A stretch of DNA of 64,000 bases, from assembly GCF_900095385.1 (NCBI RefSeq), contig NZ_FMID01000055.1:1-64000 (forward strand), given 5' to 3'. A model generated the notes under the pieces. The model made no database searches. It had not been told where the DNA came from and worked only from the letters and a program-made list of their open reading frames with translations. A program made the translations under genes and the position numbers. The DNA is from Methanoculleus chikugoensis (lineage in GTDB: Archaea > Halobacteriota > Methanomicrobia > Methanomicrobiales > Methanoculleaceae). Position 1 is the stretch's first letter. Every line of letters begins with the position of its first letter. Below are positions 1-8,395 of the stretch, piece after piece.

Positions 1-175
1 CCGCAATCACATCGGTCGCTATGTCGATTGCCGACTGAATGGATAGCAGCATGGCATGGTGGATCATATTCTGCGTATCCCGGTCCTGCAGGAACTGCTC
101 CTTGGGGATGCGTTGATACCGCTCCCAGTCCCTCAGAGCCTCCTCCAGTTCCCGCATATGATGGAAAAGCCTCAT
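1..175 (-). CDS. HepT-like (HEPN/DUF86) toxin, partial
   Basis: This is the N-terminal 58 codons of a gene that runs off the left edge. The visible peptide starts MRLFHHMRELEEAL and contains RYQRIPKEQFLQDRDTQ followed by MIHHAMLLSIQSAIDIATDV. That pattern of a helix and then a conserved hydrophobic helix is typical of DUF86/HepT HEPN-fold proteins. The start ATG (173-175 on the reverse strand) overlaps the stop of the upstream nucleotidyltransferase gene by four bases (ATGA), so the two are translationally coupled as in MntA/HepT modules. In that family HepT is an RNase toxin and MntA neutralises it by adding AMP to HepT. The catalytic RX4-6H motif lies beyond the window, so activity cannot be judged. 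Confidence 0.8.
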   Translation of the reverse strand, partial: MRLFHHMRELEEALRDWERYQRIPKEQFLQDRDTQNMIHHAMLLSIQSAIDIATDVIA

Positions 176-612
176 TCTCCCACCCTGGCGAGGAGAGCTC
201 TGTCAATCGTATCGTAGAGATATTTCAGATCGAGGAACTGCGCTATCACGTCGGCCTCAAAAGCGATGCGCGTCTCCTCATCCCGGGAGACAAGAAGACG
301 GCCGGTCTTCACTACTTCATACTGGAACTCGACGGGCGCATCATTCAGGAGACGGAGATCGATCTCATACCTCGGCGTGATACACCGCTCAAGGTCGGAT
401 GCGATACCCATGGTATATTTGTAGAGTTCATAGGGATCTCTCTCCCCGGAGACAAACAACGCTATATCAATGTCATGGAACTCGCCGTGGCGGAGAAAAG
501 AGCCGTAGAGATACCCGAGCAGTATATCCTCCCTGCCGTCAAGGCACCGGCGGAGCTGACCGATGATCCGCTCTCGGTCAACTTCATCCACTTCTCCTTT
601 CACCTTCCGCAT
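172..612 (-). CDS. MntA-like nucleotidyltransferase antitoxin
   Basis: Small MNT-fold nucleotidyltransferase of 146 residues. The catalytic motif GSFLRHGEFHDIDIALF is intact: GS followed, after eight residues, by DID, the short-loop form common in archaeal MNT proteins. It sits directly upstream of a HepT-like gene with a 4-base overlap, so it is most likely the antitoxin of that pair, which in this family AMPylates the HEPN toxin. I chose ATG at 612 because GAGGGG lies seven bases upstream; a GTG at 627 would add five residues. The substrate and toxin identity are inferred from family and context. Confidence 0.83.
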   Translation of the reverse strand: MRKVKGEVDEVDRERIIGQLRRCLDGREDILLGYLYGSFLRHGEFHDIDIALFVSGERDPYELYKYTMGIASDLERCITPRYEIDLRLLNDAPVEFQYEVVKTGRLLVSRDEETRIAFEADVIAQFLDLKYLYDTIDRALLARVGE

Positions 613-820
613 CGGCCGACCCCTCACAGCAGGTCAATTCCACGTACAATCGGACCTGCCCGCAAAAAGGGTTGCGTCACCCCTGCTCATTAACCCTTCC
701 CTGCGGCAGAACCCGGTGTCCTGTAGCGGTCGCCTCCCGTCGAAGGACATATGGGAAAACCGTGTGCTGGCCCTGTAGATGTCTAACACCCGGAGATTGC
801 CCGCGCATGAGGACTGCCGT

Positions 821-1075
821 TCACGCTCCCGGCCCGCACGCGGCCCCTGTCCCCGAAAGAATATCCCGGAGCCGCTCCCTCCCAACAGGCTCCGGAATTC
901 TCCTGCCCTCTTCGATGGCGGCCTCAAGCCGAAGGGAGACGGCAACCTTCACCTCGCGGAGCGCTTCCTCCTCGGTCTCGCCGAATGCGGAGCACCCCGG
1001 AAGTTCCGGGACCACGGCGATGAACCCTTCGTCCTCATCGCTGTAGATTACCTCGATCGCGTATCTATATGGCAT
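821..1075 (-). CDS. HicB-family antitoxin-like protein, orphan
   Basis: An 84-residue protein with the HicB N-terminal fold: MPYRYAIEVIYSDEDEGFIA, then VVPELPGCSAFGETEEEAL and a helix ending in EEGRRIPEP. HicB proteins bind and inhibit the HicA mRNA interferase and often repress their own operon. The start at 1075 is supported by GGAGG six bases upstream; longer in-frame extensions to 1174 lack family resemblance. No HicA-like dsRBD-fold ORF is visible on either side, so it is an orphan or regulates something else. The C-terminal tail (GTGAACGPGA) is low in structure and no ribbon-helix-helix domain is seen. Confidence 0.72.
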   Translation of the reverse strand: MPYRYAIEVIYSDEDEGFIAVVPELPGCSAFGETEEEALREVKVAVSLRLEAAIEEGRRIPEPVGRERLRDILSGTGAACGPGA

Positions 1076-1149
1076 CCTCATCCTCCAGGAGACTGTAACT
1101 CTCGATCGTTTTAGATACTTCTCAGAGCGGGTTGGGCTTTGTCTTCCCA

Positions 1150-1450
1150 CCCGCGTTCCAGCCCCAGACAGCAAAACTCGGAGTTGTCCCAGAACACCGT
1201 TACCGGGAGGGGGGCACCCGCTCGCACCTTGCGGTGCTCAAGCTCCCTCCGGTCGCACCTCCCCGGACCCTCGAAGAACTTCGTTCTTCTCATGCTCCTG
1301 ACCCGAAACCCTTCGGTTTTCTCCAGCTCCGGCCCTTCGGCCCATCGCACCCTTCGGCCAGTCGCACTCCCCGAGTGGCGATATGCGATGGTTCGTAGAA
1401 CCGGAGCAGGAGCACCGGAGGTGCGACATCCAATGGGAAGCCGTTTCACC
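1150..1450. repeat. Short-palindrome intergenic repeat (family 2, copy a)
   Basis: The stretch 1076-1614 has no convincing gene; ORFs here are arginine/proline-rich and match nothing. It contains a chain of short palindromes: GCACCTTGCGGTGC near 1227, GAACTTCGTTC near 1276, CCGAAACCCTTCGG near 1302, and GGCCCTTCGGCC near 1331. The CTCGCACC...GGTGCTCAA core recurs near 21448 and 26846 in this window. I read it as a dispersed intergenic repeat. Confidence 0.5.
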
Positions 1451-1614
1451 CTCAATGTCCGGGATGAGGGTCAGATGGCAGATTCATAGGGAGTAAGCGC
1501 TCCGATTAGGGTATGCCGAAGGTTCGGAGATCTTTTTGGGACGACCTCCTCCATAGCCCGAAACGCTCCCACCTGAGCCCACAAAATCCAATTGTTTAAG
1601 AAAAGGAAGTGGAT

Positions 1615-3231
1615 TCAGTTCCCCGGCACCATCCGTTCGAGGTCCTCCTCGACCGTCGCGATCCCCCTGATCCCGAAGTTCTCGACGAGCACTTTCAGGA
1701 TTCCGGGCGAGACGAAGCCCGGGAGGCGGGGGCCGAGGGTGATATCCTTGACGCCGAGCGAGAGGAGGGCAAGAAGGACGAGCACCGCCTTCTGCTCGTA
1801 CCAGGCGATGTTGTAGGAGATCGGGAGGTCGTTGATCCCGACGCCGAAGGCTTCGGCGAGGGCCTGGGCGATGACCACCAGGGAGTAACAGTCATTGCAC
1901 TGGCCGGCGTCGAGGACGCGGGGGATGCCGCCGATATCACCGAGCCCGAGGCTGTTGTAGCGGTACTTCGCGCACCCGGCGGTGAGGATGATCGTGTCCG
2001 CGGGAAGGGCCTTCGCGAACTGAGTGTAGTAGTCCCGCCCGCTGTATCGGCCGTCGCAGCCTGCCATCACGAGGAACCGCTTGACGGCACCGGACTTCAC
2101 CGCACCGACGACTGTATCGGCTATCGCGAGAACCGGGGTGTGGGCGCACCCCGTGACCAGGTCGCCACGGGAGAGGTCCGCCGGGGGTTCGCAGCGCTTC
2201 GCGTGCTCGATCAGGGCCGAGAAGTCCTTCTTCCCATCCGGCGACGCACCGATGTGCTTTACCCCCGCAAACCCGACGAGTCCGGTGGTGTAGACCCGGT
2301 CGCGGTAGGAGTCTTTCGGGGGGACCAGGCAGTTCGTCGTGACCAGGACCGGGCCGTTGAACCGCTCGAACTCCTCCCGCTGGAACGGCCAGGAACCGCC
2401 GTAGTTGCCGACCAGGTGGTCGTACTTCTTAAGGCCCGGGTAGCCGTGCGCCGGAAGCATCTCGCCGTGGGTGTAGACGTCGACGCCCGCCCCAAGGGTC
2501 TGTTCGAGGAGGTCGGCGAGGTCCTTGAGGTCGTGGCCGGTGACCAGGATGCCCGGCCGCGCGCCTGCGGCGGTGCCGACCGTCGTGATCGCCGGCGTCC
2601 CATAGGAGCCGGTGTTCGCCGTATCGAGGAGGGCGAGGACCTTCACGCCGACTTCGCCGCACGCGAGCACATACCCGACCATCTCGTCGACGGTGTGGTC
2701 CTGCAGCGTGGCGGCGAGGCCCTCCTGCATAAAGGTCATGACCTCCTCGTCCTCGTAGCCGAGGACGGCGGCGTGGTGCGAGTAGGCACCGACTCCTTTG
2801 AGCCCGTAGACAAGGAGGTCGCGGAGCGACTGGAGATCCGGATCAGCGTTCTCCCGTGCGGCGACGATCTCCTGCGCCTTCGCCGCGATGGCCTCAGGGC
2901 TTGCCGGGGCCCAGGTGCAGGCCGCAGGCTCCGCACTCCCGGCGGGGGGGAGAGCGTCGCGGATGCGGGCCGCCTCCTGGATCGCGCTCTCGAACCGCGC
3001 GGGGTCGAAGTTCACGTTGGTCAGGGTCGCAAAGAGGCTCTCCGCGACGAACCTCCCTGCCTCCGGGTTCCCGCCGCCCTTCTTCATCGCCGCGAGGTTC
3101 CGTACCGAGAGCCCTTTGAGGGTGTAGATCAGGACGTCCTGGAGCCCGGCGGTCTCTTCGTCTTTGCCGCAGACACCGCGCACGGTGCAGCCAAGGCCTT
3201 TTGCCGTCTCTTCACACTGGTTGCAGAACAT
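1615..3231 (-). CDS. hcp: Hydroxylamine reductase / hybrid cluster protein
   Basis: A 538-residue hybrid cluster protein, near the usual 540-550. The N-terminal cysteines C3, C6, C15 and C21 (CX2CX8CX5C) bind the proximal cubane. Ligands of the hybrid Fe-S-O cluster are recognisable: [36 protein letters not shown] and [10 protein letters not shown], then an EQKA motif near the C-terminus. The length argues against the class III form that lacks the inserted helical domain. Family members act in nitrosative-stress defence (NO or hydroxylamine reduction, protein S-nitrosylation); the substrate here is unproven. AAGGAG lies just upstream of the ATG at 3231. It is divergent from an HxlR regulator across an 85-base spacer full of palindromes, which suggests regulated expression. 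Confidence 0.95.
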   Translation of the reverse strand: MFCNQCEETAKGLGCTVRGVCGKDEETAGLQDVLIYTLKGLSVRNLAAMKKGGGNPEAGRFVAESLFATLTNVNFDPARFESAIQEAARIRDALPPAGSAEPAACTWAPASPEAIAAKAQEIVAARENADPDLQSLRDLLVYGLKGVGAYSHHAAVLGYEDEEVMTFMQEGLAATLQDHTVDEMVGYVLACGEVGVKVLALLDTANTGSYGTPAITTVGTAAGARPGILVTGHDLKDLADLLEQTLGAGVDVYTHGEMLPAHGYPGLKKYDHLVGNYGGSWPFQREEFERFNGPVLVTTNCLVPPKDSYRDRVYTTGLVGFAGVKHIGASPDGKKDFSALIEHAKRCEPPADLSRGDLVTGCAHTPVLAIADTVVGAVKSGAVKRFLVMAGCDGRYSGRDYYTQFAKALPADTIILTAGCAKYRYNSLGLGDIGGIPRVLDAGQCNDCYSLVVIAQALAEAFGVGINDLPISYNIAWYEQKAVLVLLALLSLGVKDITLGPRLPGFVSPGILKVLVENFGIRGIATVEEDLERMVPGN

Positions 3232-3246
3232 TCATGTCACTCCTTG

Positions 3247-3287
3247 GTATCTTTTTGATACAAGATATCAATTTGATACTTGAGTAT
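3247..3287. promoter_or_regulatory. Overlapping palindromes, likely HxlR operator
   Basis: Three perfect dyads are packed between hcp and the HxlR gene: GTATC-N5-GATAC (3247-3261), TTGATA-N5-TATCAA (3255-3271) and ATACT-N2-AGTAT (3276-3287). The recurring half-site is TTGATAC. They cover the region expected to hold both core promoters, so binding would affect transcription in both directions. Confidence 0.72.
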
Positions 3288-3316
3288 AAGTAGGAGAAGG
3301 TTTCTCTAACTATACC

Positions 3317-3676
3317 ATGCAGGACGAGTGTACAGTCAATCAGACCGTCAGATACCTGGGGAAGAAGTGGACGCTCCTGATCATTCTCGAACTCTACAAG
3401 GGGGAGGGCTACACCCGGCGGTTCACCGAGGTGAAGGACTGCCTCCCGGGGATCACGGCGAAGGTTCTCTCGGCCCGCCTGAAGGAACTGGAGGAGGAGG
3501 GGCTCGTCGAGAAGCACATGGAGGCCGGAACCGTCCCCGTCAGGAGCGAGTACACCCTCACCGCAAGCGGGCTCGGACTCGTCGAGGTGATCAAGGATAT
3601 CAAGCGGTGGGCGCTCGAGTGGAAGATCGAGAACCGGGCATGCGGAGCGCAGGACTGCCACGACTGCGTGCTTTAA
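3317..3676 (+). CDS. HxlR-family winged-helix regulator
   Basis: A 119-residue single-domain regulator with the HxlR signature: DECTVNQTVRYLGKKWTLLI, then a winged helix (ITAKVLSARLKELEEEGLVE) and a C-terminal helix. Cys5 near the N-terminus is the position used for redox sensing in several HxlR proteins. There are three more cysteines at the C-terminus (C109, C114, C117; CX4CX2C), which could bind metal or sense oxidation or nitrosation. It is divergent from hcp with shared palindromes, so the likely job is autoregulation and control of hcp under nitrosative or oxidative stress. The regulatory link is inferred from arrangement alone. Confidence 0.9.
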   Translation: MQDECTVNQTVRYLGKKWTLLIILELYKGEGYTRRFTEVKDCLPGITAKVLSARLKELEEEGLVEKHMEAGTVPVRSEYTLTASGLGLVEVIKDIKRWALEWKIENRACGAQDCHDCVL

Positions 3677-3868
3677 CTTGTGGGGTTGAAGGGGCGGGCC
3701 GGGAAGTCCGGTACGACTCTGGCGAGGCGACCACAGTCTGCATGAGATCAAGAAGTCGGGATCGGCTGATCTACGCGGAAGGGTCCACCTGACGCGTTTT
3801 CCGGAACGCGGGGATATCGTAGATCATAATCGACACTTTTATCGATTATCATCGAGTATGATCGATAG

Positions 3869-3970
3869 ATGGACGAGAGGCTGCAGATCGCACTCGAGAG
3901 CCAGAACCCCTGGTGGTTTGGAAAAAAGTTTGAAATCGGCGTTGAACGACTTTCATCTTTCCTCTCCTGA
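3869..3970 (+). pseudogene. Detached N-terminus of the following ATPase (frameshift)
   Basis: From ATG 3869 the reading frame gives MDERLQIALESQNPWWFGKK and continues FEIGVERLSSFLS before a stop at 3968-3970. NPWW followed by an ER-containing segment is how DUF4143-type ATPases begin, just before the P-loop. The continuation (PLLKQYLDAPEVLLLVGARR) is in the frame that starts one base earlier. The 125-base offset between the two frames equals a loss of one base near 3955-3960 (CATCTTTCC). Confidence 0.68.
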
Positions 3971-3993
3971 AACAGTATCTTGATGCACCTGAG

Positions 3994-5157
3994 GTGCTCC
4001 TCCTTGTCGGTGCACGCAGGACAGGGAAGTCGACGCTGGTGTACCAGATCATCAGTTCCCTTCTCAGAAGGGGTGTGCCCGGCAGGGCCATCCTCTTCAT
4101 CACCATGGACGAACCCCTCCTCCTCTCGATGGCGGACGATCCCTGGCTGATCCGTCGCATCGTCGAGGACCATCTCGCCCGCCACCCCGAACTTGAACGG
4201 CTCTATCTCTGTATCGACGAGGTTCAGCACTATCCCGCCTGGGTGCCCACCATCAAGACTCTCTATGACACAACGAGCGGGGTCAAATGTATCCTGACCG
4301 GCTCCACATCCTCGCTGCTCAGGCAGGAGAGTAGCCGCCTCCTATCGGGCAGGTGTTTTTCCTGCTATGTGTACCCACTCTCTTTCCCTGAGTTTCTTCG
4401 GTTTCAGGGTATTCTGAACCCGACAATCATCGAGAAGAGGCATCATTTTGAGACCTACCTGAAATACGGTGGTTTCCCCCGTGTGGTCCTCGAAAAGGAC
4501 AGGGACCTGAAGATACAGATACTCAAAAACTACTATGAAACGATCTATCTCAAGGATATCATCTATCCGAACAGTTTGAGGAAGAACAGCGAGATTGTAG
4601 ACCTGCTCTATTATCTTATATCAAATGCCGGGAACGCCACCTCGTACAACCAGATTGCCAGGACCCTCAACATCGCACCGGATACCGTGAGAGAGTACAT
4701 CGAGTACGCCGGGAATGCGTTCCTCCTGTATCCCCTGATGAAATTTGATTATTCTGCAAAAAAACAGGTTGCAAACCCTAAAAAAATTTATTTCGTGGAT
4801 CCCGGCCTTATAAATGCCGTTGCATTTGCATTCTCCGAAAATCGTTGGAGACTCCTGGAAAACATCGTCTTCATCGCCCTGATGAAGAAGTATGGCGATA
4901 TCTTCTACCACCGGGACCGCTACGAGTGCGACTTCCTGGTAAGGTCTGGCCGGACGATCGTCCTGGCCATCCAGGTGACGCAGTCCCTGCAGGATGATGT
5001 TACGAGGCACCGGGAGATGCGTGGGCTTGTCGAGGCGATGGATGCACATGGCCTTGATGAGGGGACGGTCGTCACTGCGTCGGAGTCGGCGGAGACAACC
5101 GTCGACGGTCGGACAGTTCACATCGTCTCGATCGCTGAATGGCTGGATGAGTTGTGA
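3994..5157 (+). CDS. AAA ATPase with DUF4143-like domain
   Basis: The 387-residue open frame begins with GTG. It has P-loop GARRTGKST at residues 6-14, Walker B LYLCIDEVQHYP, and a sensor region ILTGSTSSLLRQES. The middle contains the winged-helix-like YNQIARTLNIAPDTVREYIEYA, and the C-terminus is restriction-endonuclease-like: FLVRSGRTIVLAIQVTQ preceded by a conserved D/E region (DRYECDFLV). These AAA_14/DUF4143 ATPases are common in archaea, often in mobile or defence neighbourhoods, and their function is unknown. The first 30-40 residues are found upstream in another frame, so the gene is either frameshifted by one missing base or begins at this unusually short N-terminus. It still retains all ATPase motifs. 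Confidence 0.82.
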   Translation: MLLLVGARRTGKSTLVYQIISSLLRRGVPGRAILFITMDEPLLLSMADDPWLIRRIVEDHLARHPELERLYLCIDEVQHYPAWVPTIKTLYDTTSGVKCILTGSTSSLLRQESSRLLSGRCFSCYVYPLSFPEFLRFQGILNPTIIEKRHHFETYLKYGGFPRVVLEKDRDLKIQILKNYYETIYLKDIIYPNSLRKNSEIVDLLYYLISNAGNATSYNQIARTLNIAPDTVREYIEYAGNAFLLYPLMKFDYSAKKQVANPKKIYFVDPGLINAVAFAFSENRWRLLENIVFIALMKKYGDIFYHRDRYECDFLVRSGRTIVLAIQVTQSLQDDVTRHREMRGLVEAMDAHGLDEGTVVTASESAETTVDGRTVHIVSIAEWLDEL

Positions 5158-5295
5158 CCGCTCTCTGGAACCTATGTGTACGCCCCTGGTAGTATGAACT
5201 GCGGAGGATTGTCGGCCGCTCGGAGCGCCACTCCTCCCGCTTCGAGTACTGTATCGTCCCGGTGAACGCTGTGAGTTAAAATGATTTCTGGAGGG

Positions 5296-5553
5296 TTAGA
5301 AGTCCGGCAGGAAGTCCAGGTCGGGCTCAGTCGATACCAGCGTGATGCCGGTAATTCTGTGGTAGAACCTCTGAGGGTACTGGTAGGTTGTCTTCCCGCT
5401 CCGGCTCTTCTGCACGAAGGGTTTGAGGATGTCCTCCGTCTCATACTCAAATGCGTACACCGCCCCGGTTTTGAGGGCAGGCCCCCCCTTCACCCGGAAC
5501 ATGACCTTCCTGAAGCCTTCGTCGAATGGTCGCAATCCGAGTAGTCCGGGCAT
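5296..5553 (-). CDS. Hypothetical protein or gene fragment
   Basis: An 85-residue frame (MPGLLGLRPFDEGFRKVMF ... DLDFLPDF) with protein-like composition. The same frame stays open 16 codons further upstream (to about 5601) without a start codon, and there is no ribosome-binding site at the ATG, so it may be the tail of a decayed gene. I do not recognise the family. On the opposite strand 5198-5278 encodes another orphan tail (YELRRIVGRSERHSSRFEYC ...VS, then stop) with no start. The whole stretch 5158-5637 therefore looks like gene debris next to the ATPase. Confidence 0.35.
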   Translation of the reverse strand: MPGLLGLRPFDEGFRKVMFRVKGGPALKTGAVYAFEYETEDILKPFVQKSRSGKTTYQYPQRFYHRITGITLVSTEPDLDFLPDF

Positions 5554-5637
5554 GCAGAGGGGCGTCCCGATCGCGTTCCCGAAGAAGACAGCAGACTGCG
5601 ATCATTCATTATCTCATGGTGATCATACCTCGGATAA

Positions 5638-7263
5638 ATGGTCTCAAAATCTCCACCCGGTACCTGCCTGCTCTGCAAGGCTCCCGTGACAAAGCGTAAA
5701 GTGCTTAAACACAGCATGGAATGCCTTCAAACGTCGGGATGGCCGGCTGGAAAACATCCCTCCTTCCTCATCATGATCCAGGGGCACTACAACAAGAGTT
5801 ACTGGCTGGTGGTCCTTGCGCGACACGATGCCCGGCCCGGAGACCTCGATCAGTTGATCCGCGACGTGTGGGTGGAGTGTTGCGGGCACCTCAGTTCCTT
5901 TCTGATCGAAGAAGTCACCTACGAGTCGGACGCTGAGTGCTCCACAGATGCCATGGACATCCCTCTCTCCCATGTCCTTACCCGGGACAGCACGTTCTCC
6001 TATGACTACGACTTCGGCTCTACCACATCGCTGGACCTGAAGGTGATCGGGGAAACACCCGTTGCTCCACGGGATAGTCGGCTCTGCCTGATCGCGCGAA
6101 ACGACCGGCCGGCCATCTCCTGTGACCGATGTGGGGATACAGCCGAGTTCACCCGGGACGATCTTGAAGAGGAGGACCCACGCTATTACTGCCGCAAGTG
6201 CCTCCAATCCGTCGATCCCGAACACGAATGGGTGGATATCATCGCCAACTCCCCGAGAAACGGCATCTGTGGCTATGCCGATGACCCAATTGCCGCACTT
6301 CGCTGGTATCCTCCGGGGTGGAGCGCGGGCGAGATCGCTCCTGAAGAACCGGATGAGACCGCGGTCGACGCCGAGGTGGAGTCGAGCGCCCTGGCTGCCG
6401 TCGTCCAGGATATCGGGCCCGGTATCAATGCGTTTGTTGAGGCAGAGGATGCGGCATACGGCGAAAGAGCTGCCTGTATGGCCGGAGAAAGTGTCGGGGC
6501 CTTTTGCATGTTTATGTATGACCATTACGGATTGAAGATAGAGGCATGGAATGTTCGATCCGTGCAGGAATGCCTGGTCGAGGATCTGGCGCAAAACCCG
6601 ACCTTTCCAGACGACTGGCCGGAAAAAGCCGTTCCGATCCTCTCTCGATTCTTGATACACATGGAGGCATCAGGCCGCCTCGCAAATGCTCAAGAACTCA
6701 TTACCGCCATGAAAGAGGTGGAACCGGCTTTCCAGGAAGTCGCCACCAGCCCGGAGAAGAGTCAGGCTCTCTTCAAGCAAATCCTGATGAGTGCAAGGGG
6801 GGCAGGCATTGACATAGATGATCTCAATGCATTCCTCAACTTCGCGATGAGAGAGATCATAAGGCTGACCGGAATAGACCCGGATAACGAAGAGATCTGG
6901 AAAGAGATCTCCAACCAGATCAGGAATGAACCGCTGGTGTTAGATGTCAACGAGCTGCGCACTACCACGATCTTCACCCTGTGCGAAGAATTCTGCGATA
7001 GGTTCGAGGATGGCGCCATCCTTGATCATTGCCGGGAGACCATCGAGAAACTCCACAACCACCCAGCAACACCGCTCGTACGGGGAGATGCGGCCCTCTG
7101 GGGGGCGGCGATCGTATACGCGGCCTGCCAGAATGCAAATCTGATCCGGCCGGGAAAGGGTGGATCTCCCATTACAAAGGAGATCAGTTTTTTCTTTGGC
7201 ATTGAACGATCGTCGATCCGGAACAAGGTGACGACGCTGAAAAAATACCTCTCCGGCCGATAA
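5638..7263 (+). CDS. pRiA4b ORF3-like / DUF6398-like zinc-finger protein
   Basis: A 541-residue multidomain protein. A C2HC finger lies at the N-terminus (C10, C13, H25, C29). The segment around residues 112-137 with SYDYDFGSTTSLDLKV matches the plasmid pRiA4b ORF-3 family (YDFGD-type motif, here FGST). A zinc ribbon follows (C162, C165, C185, C188). The last 90 residues (ALWGAAIVYAACQNANLI ... ITKEISFFFGIERSSIRNKV) resemble DUF6398, a helical domain with a cyclin/HTH look. Functions of both families are unknown; pRiA4b ORF3 proteins are linked to plasmids and transposon passengers. The gene stands alone, co-directional with ruvC 65 bases downstream. A DNA-associated role is inference. Confidence 0.72.
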   Translation: MVSKSPPGTCLLCKAPVTKRKVLKHSMECLQTSGWPAGKHPSFLIMIQGHYNKSYWLVVLARHDARPGDLDQLIRDVWVECCGHLSSFLIEEVTYESDAECSTDAMDIPLSHVLTRDSTFSYDYDFGSTTSLDLKVIGETPVAPRDSRLCLIARNDRPAISCDRCGDTAEFTRDDLEEEDPRYYCRKCLQSVDPEHEWVDIIANSPRNGICGYADDPIAALRWYPPGWSAGEIAPEEPDETAVDAEVESSALAAVVQDIGPGINAFVEAEDAAYGERAACMAGESVGAFCMFMYDHYGLKIEAWNVRSVQECLVEDLAQNPTFPDDWPEKAVPILSRFLIHMEASGRLANAQELITAMKEVEPAFQEVATSPEKSQALFKQILMSARGAGIDIDDLNAFLNFAMREIIRLTGIDPDNEEIWKEISNQIRNEPLVLDVNELRTTTIFTLCEEFCDRFEDGAILDHCRETIEKLHNHPATPLVRGDAALWGAAIVYAACQNANLIRPGKGGSPITKEISFFFGIERSSIRNKVTTLKKYLSGR

Positions 7264-7328
7264 CTCTGCCGACAAAAGGTATCAACCAGGAGAACCGATA
7301 CCTTAGTGAACAGAAACCGGATTTACCC

Positions 7329-7805
7329 ATGATCGTCATTGGTATCGACCCAGGGCTCGCAAGGACCGGCTACGGTGTCCTCAGCACCGGCGGCAGATCT
7401 CCGGTGCCGCTGACCTACGGCTGCATCGAGACCGGCGGCGACCGCATCCACGAGGAGCGGTTGCTTGAGATCCACACGAGGATCTCCGATCTCTTCGACG
7501 AGTACGATCCCGGGTGGGTCGCCGTGGAGCGGCTCTTCTTCTCCAGGAACACCACCTCGGCGATGCAGGTCAGCGAGGCACGCGGCGTCCTCCTCCTCGC
7601 CGCGGCACAGCACGGGGTCCCGGTTGCCGAGTATACCCCCAACCAGGTCAAACAGGCGGTCACCGGGTCGGGGCGTGCCGATAAACATCAGATGCAGGAG
7701 ATGATGCGCCGGCTCCTCAGGCTGGAGGAGGTGCCCCGGCCCGACGATGCCGCCGACGGCCTCGCCATCGCCCTCTGCCACATCAATATGGTGCAACTAC
7801 GATGA
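7329..7805 (+). CDS. ruvC: Crossover junction endodeoxyribonuclease RuvC
   Basis: A 158-residue RuvC. The four catalytic acids are present: D7 (GIDPGLARTGYG), E67 (VAVERLFF), D140 and D143 (PDDAADGLAIALCH). The DNA-sequence-reading loop TPNQVKQAVTGSGRADKHQM is typical. RuvC dimers cut four-way Holliday junctions to resolve recombination intermediates. It is first in a ruvC-ruvA-ruvB operon; its TGA overlaps the ruvA ATG (ATGA). The bacterial type stands out because archaea generally use Hjc as their resolvase; acquisition from bacteria is the simplest explanation. Confidence 0.95.
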   Translation: MIVIGIDPGLARTGYGVLSTGGRSPVPLTYGCIETGGDRIHEERLLEIHTRISDLFDEYDPGWVAVERLFFSRNTTSAMQVSEARGVLLLAAAQHGVPVAEYTPNQVKQAVTGSGRADKHQMQEMMRRLLRLEEVPRPDDAADGLAIALCHINMVQLR

Positions 7806-8395
7806 TAGCCCAACTCTCAGGAGACGTGATATCCACCGGCGACCGGTGGGTGGTGATCGATATCGGCGGCGTCGGCTACCAGGTGCAGGTGACCGGACCG
7901 GCGCTGGAGACCCTCAGGCAGGCGCAGGGCCGCGTCACGGTCCACACCCATATGGTGGTCCGCGACGACGACATCCGACTCTTCGGCTTTCTCCACCAGC
8001 GCGAACGGGAACTCTTCACGATCCTGATCGGGGTCTCCGGCATCGGCCCCCAGACCGCCATGAACATCCTCTCCGGGATAGCGTTCGAGGACTTTGCCGT
8101 TGCAATCCTCGACGGCGACGAGAAGACGCTCACCCGGATCCCGGGGATCGGGAAGAAGGGTGCAGGGCGCCTGATCCTTGAGTTGAAGGAGAAGATGAAG
8201 AAGCATGCGGATATCCTCGCCGCCGGCAGGCGCCCGACCGGGGCCAACGACGCCGCGAGCGCCCTCATATCGCTCGGGTTCTCACCCCAGGAAGCAGGGG
8301 AGGCGGTTGATGCCGTCCTCCCGGGTCTCCCTGATGCGAACGTGCAGAGCCTGATCCGCGCTGCTCTTGCATACCTCCGGGAGCGCCGATCATGA
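7802..8395 (+). CDS. ruvA: Holliday junction DNA helicase subunit RuvA
   Basis: A 197-residue RuvA of normal length. The N-terminal OB-fold ([20 protein letters not shown]) is followed by the two helix-hairpin-helix motifs ([14 protein letters not shown] and [16 protein letters not shown]) that grip the junction arms. A linker and a C-terminal UBA-like domain ([20 protein letters not shown]) dock RuvB. RuvA tetramers bind the four-way junction and load RuvB hexamers for branch migration. Both operon joints are 4-base overlaps (7802-7805 and 8392-8395), so expression is tightly coupled. All three domains are present, so the complex should be functional. Confidence 0.95.
   Translation: MIAQLSGDVISTGDRWVVIDIGGVGYQVQVTGPALETLRQAQGRVTVHTHMVVRDDDIRLFGFLHQRERELFTILIGVSGIGPQTAMNILSGIAFEDFAVAILDGDEKTLTRIPGIGKKGAGRLILELKEKMKKHADILAAGRRPTGANDAASALISLGFSPQEAGEAVDAVLPGLPDANVQSLIRAALAYLRERRS

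Noticed and set aside
1609-3258. 549-codon open frame on the plus strand opposite hcp
   Set aside because: It is the mirror of a well-conserved hcp gene in GC-rich DNA; its protein is Asp/Arg/Gly/Val-rich with no motif, whereas the minus-strand frame has all Hcp ligands.
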